Assembly (NCBI RefSeq): GCF_011927835.1
Contig: NZ_JAATJH010000001.1
Coordinates: 759,104-823,103 of the forward strand
Direction: 5' to 3'
DNA: 64,000 nucleotides
Source of the DNA: Neolewinella antarctica
GTDB taxonomy: Bacteria; Bacteroidota; Bacteroidia; Chitinophagales; Saprospiraceae
The notes beneath the pieces were generated by a model. It was given only the letters and a program-made list of their open reading frames with translations, did not search any database and was not told the DNA's origin. Made by a program: the position numbers and the translations under genes. This document shows, piece by piece, positions 10,452-18,701 of this stretch. Positions within the stretch are counted from its first letter, which is position 1. Every line of letters starts with the position of its first letter.

Positions 10452-11096
10452 CTACTGCTCTTTATTTAGTAGAGACCGCCGCCCGTAGGGACCACAGATC
10501 GGGCATGTTTTCATTCGGTGGCCCCGTGCCGGGCAGTATTCGCGCCCAAAAAAGATGATTTGTAGGTGGAGTTTGTTCCAGCTCTCCTCCGGAAATAAGC
10601 GCTTCAGGTCCTTCTCCGTCTTCACGACGTTTTTTCCCGTCGTCAAACCCCAGCGGTAGGCAAGGCGGTGAATGTGCGTATCCACCGGAAAGGCCGGTAC
10701 GCCGAAGGCCTGGCTCATGACCACCGACGCCGTCTTGTGGCCAACGCCCGGCAGTGACTCCAGCGCAGCCCAGTCCTGTGGCACCTCACCACCGTAGTCT
10801 TCCACCAGTATTCGACTCAGCTCCTTGATGGCCGCACTCTTCGTTGGTGACAGCCCACACGGACGAATGATCGCCCGGATGTCTTCCACCGGTTGCTCCA
10901 TCATCAGCCGCGGCTCGTCCGCCAGCGCCCAGAGCGCGGGCGTGACTTTATTGACGCGCACGTCAGTGCACTGCGCGCTTAGCAGTACGGCAACCAATAG
11001 TGTATATGGATCCACGTGATCGAGCGGAACGGGCACGGTCGGGTACAACTCTTCCAGGATCCGGTGGATGTCGTCGGCTTTTTCTTGCTTGGTCAT
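10452..11096 (-). CDS. nth: endonuclease III (DNA glycosylase/AP lyase)
   Basis: This 214-residue base-excision repair enzyme removes oxidised pyrimidines. It has the helix-hairpin-helix LPGVGHKTA with catalytic Lys121 and the catalytic Asp139 in VDTHIHR. The C-terminal iron-sulfur loop is unusual: Cys188, Cys198 and Cys201 are present with a C-X9-C-X2-C spacing and no fourth cysteine follows, whereas the classic pattern is C-X6-C-X2-C-X5-C. The gene lies 11 bp after yjjG on the same strand and is probably the last gene of the sco-DUF420-CPMC-yjjG-nth unit. Confidence 0.92.
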   Translation of the reverse strand: MTKQEKADDIHRILEELYPTVPVPLDHVDPYTLLVAVLLSAQCTDVRVNKVTPALWALADEPRLMMEQPVEDIRAIIRPCGLSPTKSAAIKELSRILVEDYGGEVPQDWAALESLPGVGHKTASVVMSQAFGVPAFPVDTHIHRLAYRWGLTTGKNVVKTEKDLKRLFPEESWNKLHLQIIFFGREYCPARGHRMKTCPICGPYGRRSLLNKEQ

Positions 11097-11107
11097 GGGC
11101 GCGAAGA

Positions 11108-11788
11108 TCAGACGTGCTGCGCTAATTCCCTAATATCCCGAATCTTGTGAGTCGCGCCTAGTTTGGGGTGATCCGGCGTGCCCGGGTGGCGTAGCCAGCA
11201 GGCATCGAAGCCATAATCCAGCGCCCCACGCACGTCGGCGTTGGGGTTGTCGCCAATCACCAGCACCTTAGATTTATCCACCCCGGCCATCTGCCGGTAG
11301 GCGTGGTCGAAGAATACGGCGTTGGGCTTAGCGGCGCCAATTTCGTCCGAGATAACGATGAATTCAAAATACTTTTCCAGCTGGGTACTACGGAGGCGAG
11401 GTCGCTGAACTTCCTTGAGGCCGTTCGTAATCATCGCTAGCTTGTACCTATCCCGCACGGACTCGAGTAACTCGACCGCCCCGGCCAGCATGTGGGTGGA
11501 CTCCGCCAAGTAAGTACGGTAATCGATCGATAATTCTTCGGCGGGGTGATCGAGGCGGTACTGTTCCAGTAGCCGGCTGAAGCGGATGGTCCGCAGTTGC
11601 GTCTTCGGTAAGTTTCCCGCTTCGTAGTCGGACCAAACGCGGTGGTTGATTAGCCGGTAGTCCCCCAGCACTTCTTCACTCCAGGCGATGTCTCGCTTGA
11701 CCAGGGTGCGTTCGAGGGCGGAAGCTTCCGCGGCACTAAAGTCCCAGAGGGTGTTGTCTGCGTCAAACAGTAGCCATTCGTACTTCAC
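11108..11788 (-). CDS. yjjG: YjjG family noncanonical pyrimidine nucleotidase (HAD)
   Basis: This 226-residue haloacid dehalogenase-superfamily phosphatase resembles YjjG, which dephosphorylates non-canonical pyrimidine nucleotides (house cleaning). Motif I is LLFDADNTLWDF, motif II is the ITNG segment, and motifs III/IV are AAKPNAVFF with VIGDNPNADV. The start codon is GTG, and its G is also the last base of the upstream TAG stop (TAGTG), so translation is probably coupled to the CPMC protein gene. Confidence 0.88.
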   Translation of the reverse strand: MKYEWLLFDADNTLWDFSAAEASALERTLVKRDIAWSEEVLGDYRLINHRVWSDYEAGNLPKTQLRTIRFSRLLEQYRLDHPAEELSIDYRTYLAESTHMLAGAVELLESVRDRYKLAMITNGLKEVQRPRLRSTQLEKYFEFIVISDEIGAAKPNAVFFDHAYRQMAGVDKSKVLVIGDNPNADVRGALDYGFDACWLRHPGTPDHPKLGATHKIRDIRELAQHV

Positions 11789-12048
11789 TAAACGTACGTT
11801 TCGTCCGTGGCAACATCCTCCGTTTGCTGCCGGTTACGCCACCACAGGATGGCGATCGTGCCGATGAGCACGTAGGGGGTAAAGAGCATGTACATGATGC
11901 CGTTGTTCAGGCCCTTGCCTTCCGTTCCGCCGTTCGCTAAGTTAGTTTCCGCCGTCGCCCGGCACATTGGGCATTGCGCCAGCAAGTCATCTGCACCAAA
12001 GGAGACGCAAATCAACAATAGGGCGAGTATCCAGACAGACTTTTTCAT
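11788..12048 (-). CDS. small CPMC-motif membrane protein of the oxidase cluster
   Basis: This 86-residue protein has a signal peptide ending near DLLAQ, then a CPMC motif just after the predicted cleavage point, a short loop, one transmembrane helix (YMLFTPYVLIGTIAILWW) and an acidic tail. Similar small proteins sit near cytochrome oxidase genes in Bacteroidota, but I know of no assigned function. The two cysteines on the periplasmic side, next to a Sco-like gene that lacks cysteines, make a metal or redox role in oxidase assembly possible (inference). It overlaps yjjG by one base. Confidence 0.8.
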   Translation of the reverse strand: MKKSVWILALLLICVSFGADDLLAQCPMCRATAETNLANGGTEGKGLNNGIMYMLFTPYVLIGTIAILWWRNRQQTEDVATDETYV

Positions 12049-12096
12049 CGTGATTGTTTCTCTGTAAACGTGGGGTTAAAAGGTAGGTTGCGGCAG

Positions 12097-12696
12097 TTAT
12101 GGATAATACTCCCGTAGCATCAAATAAACTACCGGGCCGGTCACGGCGACGTACATCCACAAAGGCCAGACGAACCGCGACAGCTTTTTGTGGCTGGTGT
12201 ATCTACCGACGATGGCGTACATCGTCGTCCAGAGAATGAAGGGCAGCAGGATTCCGGCCAGCGTAATGTGTGAGATTAAGATTAACAGGTAGATCGTGCG
12301 CGTACCACTCACCGCGGCGGCTTCGGTCGCGCTGACGATTCCGTCCAGGTTCGTATCCCCAAACTTGACCTCCGGCGTAGTAAAGTGGTAGGCGACGTAA
12401 CAGAGCAGAAAGACGACGGACAGCAAAAGCGCCGTGGCGTTTGCGTTCCGGTGCAGGACGAACTTACTATTCTTGACGAAGTAGAGACTAAACAGTAGCG
12501 CAACTGCCGTCAGGGCGTTCAGGGTAGCGTTGACGGCGGGTAGAAAACCAACGTCCCAGCCTTCCCCCATGTCGATCTTCACGTAGCGCATGAGTACTAC
12601 GAGACCCGTTACGGCAACGGAAGCGATGATGATGGCGATCTTGAGCGCGCCTTCTTTTTCCGGTGCGGTCGCGAGTTGTGGGTGAATAGCGTTCAT
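12097..12696 (-). CDS. DUF420 membrane protein with an EF-hand-like loop
   Basis: This 199-residue integral membrane protein with about five helices belongs to the DUF420 (CtaM/YozB-like) family, found beside heme-copper oxidase genes and linked to their assembly. The family core LPAVNATLNALTAVALL and the later ISHITLAGILLPFIL with a conserved His are present. Between helices, residues 114-125 (DTNLDGIVSATE) form a complete 12-residue EF-hand loop pattern with D, N, D, G, a hydrophobic residue and E at positions 1, 3, 5, 6, 8 and 12. The gene starts 2 bp after the Sco-like gene. Confidence 0.88.
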   Translation of the reverse strand: MNAIHPQLATAPEKEGALKIAIIIASVAVTGLVVLMRYVKIDMGEGWDVGFLPAVNATLNALTAVALLFSLYFVKNSKFVLHRNANATALLLSVVFLLCYVAYHFTTPEVKFGDTNLDGIVSATEAAAVSGTRTIYLLILISHITLAGILLPFILWTTMYAIVGRYTSHKKLSRFVWPLWMYVAVTGPVVYLMLREYYP

Positions 12697-12698
12697 GT

Positions 12699-13343
12699 CT
12701 ATAATTCTCGGCCCCGGTCGAGAATCAAATCTTGCTTCTCGGGGAGGGGGATGATGACGGAAATTAGCTGAACCAACCCGATCGTCTCATCCCGCCGCGC
12801 GAGGTTGTAGTGCTTGACGATGGTTTGGGAACTATCGACGAGCGCGACGATGGGTTCCGTTCCGGGAGCGTCGTACTGGCTCAGCGGCAATTGGAAGTCG
12901 CTCGCACTGCGTTGAAAAGCGGTTGCGTCGGCCCGCACGAAACTCAGCATCGGAGCTTCCGGCAGGTGGTAAGTCTGAGTAAATTCATTCACGGTTTGGT
13001 CGGGGTCTTTGCTCAGCACGATCGTCGTGAAGTGTAGGTTCGGACTGTCCGCGAATTGCTGGTAAAGGCTGTCCATCATGTGTCCGTAGACCCTGGTAGC
13101 CTCCTGTTTAGTGGGGTCTAGCCAGCCAACGACGGCCATGCTGCCGCGCAGGTTGTCCGGTAATGTTCCCTGCACCCGCGTCAGCGCCGAAAGATCAGGC
13201 ATCTTTCCAAAATCACCCTGGGTCATAATTGCCTCCTTGCGGTAAGTAAAACCCGTGCGTAGGTAGTAGAAGGAGATCGCCGGCAACCCGACCAGCAGGA
13301 AGAGGACGACCACGGTGCTGAAAATTGATTTTGCGTTTGCCAT
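12699..13343 (-). CDS. Sco1/SenC-like thioredoxin-fold protein lacking cysteines
   Basis: This 214-residue protein has one N-terminal membrane anchor and a thioredoxin-like domain. Its place, between coxD and DUF420, and its pattern (GSMAVVGWLDP where Sco has the copper site, later HLPEAPMLSFVRAD and EPIVALVDSSQTIVKHY) match the SCO protein usually found here in Bacteroidota. Sco proteins deliver copper to the CuA site of oxidase subunit II through a CxxxC motif and a His. This protein contains no cysteine at all, so it cannot bind copper in that way. It probably starts a new transcript after the hairpin at 13480-13519. Confidence 0.75.
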   Translation of the reverse strand: MANAKSIFSTVVVLFLLVGLPAISFYYLRTGFTYRKEAIMTQGDFGKMPDLSALTRVQGTLPDNLRGSMAVVGWLDPTKQEATRVYGHMMDSLYQQFADSPNLHFTTIVLSKDPDQTVNEFTQTYHLPEAPMLSFVRADATAFQRSASDFQLPLSQYDAPGTEPIVALVDSSQTIVKHYNLARRDETIGLVQLISVIIPLPEKQDLILDRGREL

Positions 13344-13360
13344 AAAGGGTAACTGTTCTG

Positions 13361-13368
13361 CAAAGGTA
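13361..13368 (-). promoter_or_regulatory. putative -7 box for the sco-like/DUF420/yjjG/nth unit
   Basis: It reads TACCTTTG on the minus strand, 17 bp before the Sco-like start. It lies downstream of a strong hairpin, so it may start a separate transcript. No clear -33 box was seen. Confidence 0.45.
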
Positions 13369-13432
13369 ACCGCCGCCGGGCCGGATGGATGTTGATACCA
13401 GGGAATATGACCCTTAGCTTAGACTGCCATCA

Positions 13433-13452
13433 GGGCGTGGACGCGGGTGCCG
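13433..13452 (-). repeat. dispersed GC-rich element, intergenic
   Basis: A 17/20 match on the minus strand, between the terminator hairpin and the sco-like promoter box. Confidence 0.6.
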
Positions 13453-13479
13453 GGTATTTGGGAAAGAGCGGGGCGCAAA

Positions 13480-13519
13480 GACGAACGTCGCTACCGGCTG
13501 ACCAGTAGCGACGTTCGTC
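13480..13519. terminator. strong hairpin after coxD
   Basis: A perfect 15-bp stem (13480-13494 with 13505-13519) has a 10-nt loop. On the minus strand it follows the coxD stop by about 20 bp and is followed by TTTG. It probably ends the coxC-coxD transcript or limits read-through into the sco-like gene. Confidence 0.75.
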
Positions 13520-13538
13520 AATATTCTTGATGTGACGG

Positions 13539-13961
13539 TTAGTCCATTGTAGTAGTTTCCTCGACTCCCGCACCAACGGCCTGACCCGGGTTGGGCAAGA
13601 TCTCCCGCTCCATCCGGTTACGCTCGTTGACGGTTTCCCGGTTGTTCTTCCAGGCGTCACCTTCGTAGAAGAAAGCGATGACCGCCCAAAGCAGCAGAAA
13701 TACGGGAAGCAGTACGCTCATGGCCAAACCCTTCACCTCGTAGGCCATGTGCATGAACTCGAAGATGATGAAGTACGCTTTGTAGATCGACAGCACGATA
13801 ATGAGGATGGAGGCAATAGCGAAAATTGATTCGTAACCCTTAGCCCATTCAGCCGCCTTGAGCAGTGAGAGTGCGACTTCGACTAAAGTGACAACAGCCA
13901 GTAGGCCAAGCCCTTTCCAGACGGCGGCGGTTTGTTCTTCGTAGGTAGCGTGGCTAGCCAT
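13539..13961 (-). CDS. coxD: cytochrome c oxidase subunit IV family protein
   Basis: This 140-residue protein has three transmembrane helices and a hydrophilic Glu/Asn-rich tail, matching the prokaryotic subunit IV (CtaF/CoxD) family. It contains a KAYFIIFEFMHMAYE segment like that of homologues. It is an accessory inner-membrane subunit of the aa3-type oxidase. It follows the larger coxC gene after a 115-bp gap and ends the oxidase structural genes. Confidence 0.85.
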   Translation of the reverse strand: MASHATYEEQTAAVWKGLGLLAVVTLVEVALSLLKAAEWAKGYESIFAIASILIIVLSIYKAYFIIFEFMHMAYEVKGLAMSVLLPVFLLLWAVIAFFYEGDAWKNNRETVNERNRMEREILPNPGQAVGAGVEETTTMD

Positions 13962-14076
13962 GGTGATTCGATTTTGGGGCGGCGATTGTTGCGCCAGTAG
14001 ACTTTAGGAAAAACGATTTGTGGGTAAGTGTCACAACACCATGTACTCGTGATGACGCACTTGGTCAATCCAACGC

Positions 14077-15048
14077 TTAGAGGAGGTAGAAAACGAGAAA
14101 AACAAACACCCAGACTAAATCAACAAAGTGCCAGTACAGACCAATTTTCTCTACCATCTCGTAACCATTCGCACGCATTGCGTACACGCCGCTCGCGGAG
14201 TTGATGAGAATGATCAGCAGGAAAGCTACCCCCGTCAGGACGTGGAAGCCGTGAAAGCCCGTGATGCCAAAGAATAGCGCACCGAAAGCGGTCGGACCGA
14301 ATTGCTGCGTTTTGATTGACCCCGCGTCGGGACCATCCGTAGCCATGTACTTGCGACGGATATAGGGAGTGCCGTCGCCCATGATTTCGAAGCCAGCGTA
14401 GTTACCAGCCGTCTCGGGGTAAGCGAAAGTTTCTTCCCCCGCCTCTCCGTGCTCCGCACCGGCTACGTGTAGCAAGTAGGTTTCCCCTAACTCAACGGGC
14501 TCGTCCGTTTGCTCACCTGTTTCCGGGTCCAAGAAGAAGCCGTTTTCCGTGTAACTGCCGAATGGGTTAGTAGTCACGGTCATGTGCTCGTGGTTAATCA
14601 GGTTATTCCACTCCCAAGCCTGACAGCCGAGGAAACCTGCACCACCAAGCACCGTAAGAAACATCCAGAAAACGACGCCCCGCTTGTTTTCCAGGGCTCC
14701 TTCCTGCACCGCCCGTACCATGGTACCCGAGCTGATGATCAGCAGAAAGGACATGAACGTCACGAAAATCAGCGGCGCTTCCCCTCCGAATATTCCTAAA
14801 TTATGAATGCCGAAGGGCGCGGTGGCAAACACTTTGTCGGGCACGGGCCAGCTGATGCTAGAAAAACGAAGCGTCCCGTAGGCAATGAGAAAGCCCGCAA
14901 AGGTAAATGCATCGGAAAGCAAGAAATACCACATCATCAACTTCCCGTAGGAAGTATCGAACGGTTTTGCTTCACCCCCTTCCCAGTGTCCGTCTTCGTC
15001 GGAATGATCGTGTTCGGGGGCAACTAGGATGTCCGTGTCTTCGGCCAT
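14077..15048 (-). CDS. coxC: cytochrome c oxidase subunit III, long paralog
   Basis: This 323-residue heme-copper oxidase subunit III has N-terminal helices (KLMMWYFLLSDAFTFAGF) and the closing signature GFHGFHVLTG followed by YWHFVDLVWVFVF. A roughly 95-residue acidic, hydrophilic stretch (about residues 135-230) separates two helices and makes the protein longer than usual; it should face the periplasm. Subunit III stabilises the oxidase core and proton uptake. It is the second of two subunit III genes in tandem. Confidence 0.9.
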   Translation of the reverse strand: MAEDTDILVAPEHDHSDEDGHWEGGEAKPFDTSYGKLMMWYFLLSDAFTFAGFLIAYGTLRFSSISWPVPDKVFATAPFGIHNLGIFGGEAPLIFVTFMSFLLIISSGTMVRAVQEGALENKRGVVFWMFLTVLGGAGFLGCQAWEWNNLINHEHMTVTTNPFGSYTENGFFLDPETGEQTDEPVELGETYLLHVAGAEHGEAGEETFAYPETAGNYAGFEIMGDGTPYIRRKYMATDGPDAGSIKTQQFGPTAFGALFFGITGFHGFHVLTGVAFLLIILINSASGVYAMRANGYEMVEKIGLYWHFVDLVWVFVFLVFYLL

Positions 15049-15122
15049 GTTTCGTGTCTTTTAAAACGGTAGAGGTGCGGGCTTCACCGATTAATCGGTT
15101 TCGCCATTATTTATAATTAAGC

Positions 15123-15743
15123 TTAGCGCTGTAGACTCAGGAATACGATTAAGTAAATCCAGAGTACATCAACGAAATGCCAGTAAGTCATCGTCAACTC
15201 CAAACGCAACTGCCGCGCCGGCGTGACCTTCATGGGAAGGATAAACGCCATGATGAGTGCTACCAGTAAAATAGCAATCCCACCGATGACGTGCAGCGCG
15301 TGCAAACCGCTGATGGCGTAGATAAAGTCGCCCGAAGGATTTATCTTGAGCGGAACACCGCTTGCGGCCAGTTCCTCCCAACCAACTAGTTGGAGCACTA
15401 CGAAAGCAATACCGAGGATGAAAGTCAATCCCAACAAAGCTTTGTAAGCTAGCGCAGCCTCCCGTTTGAAAGCTACGTAAGCGCCGTGCAAAGTTAGACT
15501 ACTCGCTACGATGACCAAAGTATTCACGAAGAAAATAGAAGGAATAGAGAATTCTAGCCAGTTGCCCGCCGCCCGTCGCACGATAAACGCGGACGTAAGA
15601 GCGGTAAACATCATCACGAGACTCACCAAACCCACCCAGAGCGCTAGCTTTTTGGGGTGAATTTTGTTCTGTCGCTTGAGTGCCTCGGTGCGCAAGTTTT
15701 CCTTGTTCGTCACCAGACTGCCGTCAATCGTTACTTTACGCAT
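15123..15743 (-). CDS. coxC: cytochrome c oxidase subunit III, short paralog
   Basis: This 206-residue subunit III family protein with five predicted helices has the conserved ISGLHALHVIGG and TYWHFVDVLWIYLI segments. It lacks the long loop of its neighbour. Two subunit III-like genes in a row are common in Bacteroidota oxidase clusters. It starts 5 bp after the ctaB stop, so it is translated from the same mRNA as the heme o synthase. Confidence 0.9.
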   Translation of the reverse strand: MRKVTIDGSLVTNKENLRTEALKRQNKIHPKKLALWVGLVSLVMMFTALTSAFIVRRAAGNWLEFSIPSIFFVNTLVIVASSLTLHGAYVAFKREAALAYKALLGLTFILGIAFVVLQLVGWEELAASGVPLKINPSGDFIYAISGLHALHVIGGIAILLVALIMAFILPMKVTPARQLRLELTMTYWHFVDVLWIYLIVFLSLQR

Positions 15744-15748
15744 TACAA

Positions 15749-16660
15749 TTAATTTGAAAAGTACTGCTGTCCCAACCAGAAGAGCGTGAACGCAACCGGG
15801 AGATAAGCGAAAGAGAAAAACATCATGCCGAGCGCGGATTTCCGTGAGGGCGCGCGGCGGAACTTTACGGCAAAATTCAGGAAAACTAGGCCGAGTAGCA
15901 ACACGATCACGGAAGCCCAGAGGGAAGTCGCGCCTAGTAAATAAGGTACGAAGCCCAGGGGTAGCAAAATGAAGGTAGACGCGATGGAATCACGTCCCAG
16001 CGTGGCGGTATCAGCTTTACCCTCTACTTCGGGGACAAGCTTAAAACCTGCCTTCTGGTAATCATCAAACCCCAGGTAGCCAATCGCGTAAAAATGAGGT
16101 AATTGCCAGAAGAACTGGATCGCAAACAAGGTGAGCCCCAACGTAGTAATACTCATCTCGGCGGCGGTAGATCCAATCAGTGCGGGCAAAGCCCCCGGTA
16201 TGGCACCGACCAGGACGGCAATCGGCCCCACTCGTTTGAGTGGAGTGTAGACGAATGCGTAGCTGATGAGGGAAACCATTCCGAGGAAGGCCGTCCAGGG
16301 GTTAAACAGAGCAAGTAAGGTGATTCCTCCGATGCTGGCAAAGCCAGCAATCAGTAAGGCATCAGACATACTTAACCGGCCTTCGGCCAGTGGTCGGGAA
16401 CTCGTACGCGCCATGAGCTTATCGTAATCCTTCTCAAGTAGCTCGTTAAGAACGTTAGCGGCGGCGGTTGTCAAGAACCCGCCAGCGGTCAGGACGGCTA
16501 CGGCAAACCAACTAAACCCGGACCCACCCAGGGCCACGAGGTACGCCAGAACGGACGATAGTACAACCGTTGCGGACAGGCGGAACTTGACCAGTGCCGC
16601 CAAATCAGTCATCCACTGACTGAATCCTGAGAAGTCCCGACTTGAAACTTGGTCTTTCAC
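15749..16660 (-). CDS. ctaB: heme o synthase (protoheme IX farnesyltransferase)
   Basis: This 303-residue UbiA-superfamily membrane prenyltransferase converts heme b to heme o, the precursor of heme a for the oxidase encoded here. The first aspartate-rich motif is in NVLNELLEKDYDKLMART, followed by RPLAEGR. The second conserved region lies around the YLGFDDYQKAGF segment. About eight or nine helices are predicted. It follows coxA after a hairpin at 16687-16732, which may reduce read-through from the structural genes. Confidence 0.95.
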   Translation of the reverse strand: MKDQVSSRDFSGFSQWMTDLAALVKFRLSATVVLSSVLAYLVALGGSGFSWFAVAVLTAGGFLTTAAANVLNELLEKDYDKLMARTSSRPLAEGRLSMSDALLIAGFASIGGITLLALFNPWTAFLGMVSLISYAFVYTPLKRVGPIAVLVGAIPGALPALIGSTAAEMSITTLGLTLFAIQFFWQLPHFYAIGYLGFDDYQKAGFKLVPEVEGKADTATLGRDSIASTFILLPLGFVPYLLGATSLWASVIVLLLGLVFLNFAVKFRRAPSRKSALGMMFFSFAYLPVAFTLFWLGQQYFSN

Positions 16661-16686
16661 GGTTTAATCGATATTGAGGTTAAAAC

Positions 16687-16732
16687 AAACGACCCGTAAC
16701 TCGTGGCGAATGCTACGAACTACGGGCCGTTT
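16687..16732 (-). terminator. intrinsic terminator after coxA
   Basis: A 21-bp arm pairs with its partner around a 4-nt loop. The few mismatches are A-C on the plus strand and so become G-U wobble pairs in minus-strand RNA. The stem is followed on the minus strand by TTTGTTTTAA. This points to a minus-strand terminator or attenuator between coxA and ctaB. Confidence 0.7.
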
Positions 16733-16793
16733 CTTATCGTGGTAAACAGTTAATAGCTAGTGACTAACTATTAGTTGTGGCTACCCGGATGAT

Positions 16794-18647
16794 TTAGTGA
16801 ACCGGAGACTCGTCTTCCCCCACGGGTTCAACCTGGGAGATAAACTCACGACCATCCTTACCGTAATCATACGCCCACCGCTGAACGGAGGGAAGTTTGC
16901 CCGGCCAGTTACCGTGGCCTACGTCGACTGGTGTCGTCCACTCGAGCGTGTTAGCGTTGTAAGGGTTCTGCGTAGTTAGCTTACGTCCTTTCCAGATGCT
17001 GTAGAAGAAGTTGATCACGAAGAGCAACTGGAACCCGAAGGTTATGATGGCTGCGATGGTGATAAACTTATTCAACCCGTCAAAGTGGCCGAACGTAGCG
17101 AAGGCATCGAACTTATAGTACCGGCGGGGGACGCCAGCCATACCGATGTAGTGCATTGGCCAGAAAACTGCGTAAGCACCGATGATCGTACCCCAGAAGT
17201 GGAACTTACCGAGCGTCTCGTTCATGAAGCGACCGTACATCTTGGGGAACCAGTGGTAAACACCGGCGTACATTCCGAAGAAAGCAGCTACACCCATAAC
17301 AATGTGGAAGTGAGCCACTACGAAGTAGGTATCGTGAAGCTGGATATCGAGGGTAGAGTTACCCAACCAAATACCCGTCAGACCACCGGAAATAAACATC
17401 GATACGAACCCAATGGCAAAAAGACTAGCCGGGTTAAAGCGAATGTTACCGCCGTAAAGCGTCGCAATCCAGTTAAACACCTTCACCGCGGAAGGAACCG
17501 CAATGATCAGCGTGAAGATCACGAAGAAGTTAGAGATGAACGGGTTCACGCCAGACATGAACATGTGGTGCGCCCAAACAATGAAGGACAGGAAGGCAAT
17601 CGCCAGAATGGAGAAGACCATCGCTTTGTAACCAAAGATCGGCTTGCGTGCATTGACGGAAAGTACTTCCGAAACGATACCCATTGCGGGAAGGATAATG
17701 ATGTAAACCTCCGGGTGACCGAGGAACCAGAACAAGTGCTGGTAAAGGATCGGCGAACCACCTACGTGGTCGAGTGCGGCACCACCAATGTAAATGTCAC
17801 TGAGGTAGAAACTCGTACCGACACCGCGGTCTAGCATCATTAGGAAAAAAGCGGAAGTTAGTACGGGGAAGGAAAGCAAACCAATAATGGCCGTCACGAA
17901 GAAAGCCCAGATCGGTAGCGGCAGACGCCACATGCTCATCCCTTTGGTGCGCAGGTTAAGAACGGTTGTAATGTAGTTGATACCACCGAGAAGAACGGAA
18001 ACAACAAACAGTACCAGTGAAATCGTCCAGAGTGTCATACCGGCACCGGACCCGTCCATCGCCTGTGGCAACGCGGAGAGTGGCGGATAAGCTACCCAAC
18101 CACCGGCAAAAGGACCGGTCGAAAGGAAAAGCGAAGAGAACATCACCATGCCGGAGATAAAGAAGAACCAGTAACTCAGCATGTTCAGCAATGGCGAGGC
18201 CATGTCGCGAGCACCAATCATCAGTGGAATCAACAGATTCGAGAAGGTTCCACTTAGACCGGCCGTCAGTACAAAGAATACCAATATGGTACCGTGCATC
18301 GTGACCAGTGCGTAATAGAAATCAGGCACCAGCGAACCTATGCCGTCACCATTGATGGCGATCCACTTACCAAGTACGGGCTGTAACCACGCGAGGCTTT
18401 CTTCGGGAAAACCCAGCTGCATACGGAACACAAGTGACATCAAGCCACCAATAATCGCCCACATCATTCCCGTGATCAGGAACTGCTTGGCGATCATCTT
18501 GTGATCCATCGAAAAGATATAATGAGAGACAAAGTTAGACTGGTACTTGTCTCCGTGATGGTGATCGTGGAAGTGGTCGTCATAACCCAATTCCTGGATC
18601 AGACCTTCCGAACGAGACACCGGTGCAGTAATAATTGCGCTTGCCAT
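16794..18647 (-). CDS. coxA: cytochrome c oxidase subunit I (aa3 type, A1 family)
   Basis: This 617-residue catalytic subunit reduces oxygen to water at the heme a3-CuB centre and pumps protons. About 12-13 helices are predicted. LGHPEVYIIILPAMG holds the CuB His, the His-linked Tyr and the D-channel Glu, which marks the A1 family. WAHHMFMSG holds the CuB His pair, and HDTYFVVAHFHIVMG holds the heme ligands. It starts 54 bp after coxB ends and is part of the act-cox operon. Confidence 0.97.
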   Translation of the reverse strand: MASAIITAPVSRSEGLIQELGYDDHFHDHHHGDKYQSNFVSHYIFSMDHKMIAKQFLITGMMWAIIGGLMSLVFRMQLGFPEESLAWLQPVLGKWIAINGDGIGSLVPDFYYALVTMHGTILVFFVLTAGLSGTFSNLLIPLMIGARDMASPLLNMLSYWFFFISGMVMFSSLFLSTGPFAGGWVAYPPLSALPQAMDGSGAGMTLWTISLVLFVVSVLLGGINYITTVLNLRTKGMSMWRLPLPIWAFFVTAIIGLLSFPVLTSAFFLMMLDRGVGTSFYLSDIYIGGAALDHVGGSPILYQHLFWFLGHPEVYIIILPAMGIVSEVLSVNARKPIFGYKAMVFSILAIAFLSFIVWAHHMFMSGVNPFISNFFVIFTLIIAVPSAVKVFNWIATLYGGNIRFNPASLFAIGFVSMFISGGLTGIWLGNSTLDIQLHDTYFVVAHFHIVMGVAAFFGMYAGVYHWFPKMYGRFMNETLGKFHFWGTIIGAYAVFWPMHYIGMAGVPRRYYKFDAFATFGHFDGLNKFITIAAIITFGFQLLFVINFFYSIWKGRKLTTQNPYNANTLEWTTPVDVGHGNWPGKLPSVQRWAYDYGKDGREFISQVEPVGEDESPVH

Positions 18648-18701
18648 GGTTGAATATTAAAAAGAGGTTCTTCAGATAGCTACTAATGCTACTACAATAA
18701 A

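Noticed and set aside
17085-17834. Plus-strand open frame of 249 codons
   Set aside because: It is antisense to coxA, whose motifs are complete; the predicted protein is charged and resembles nothing.
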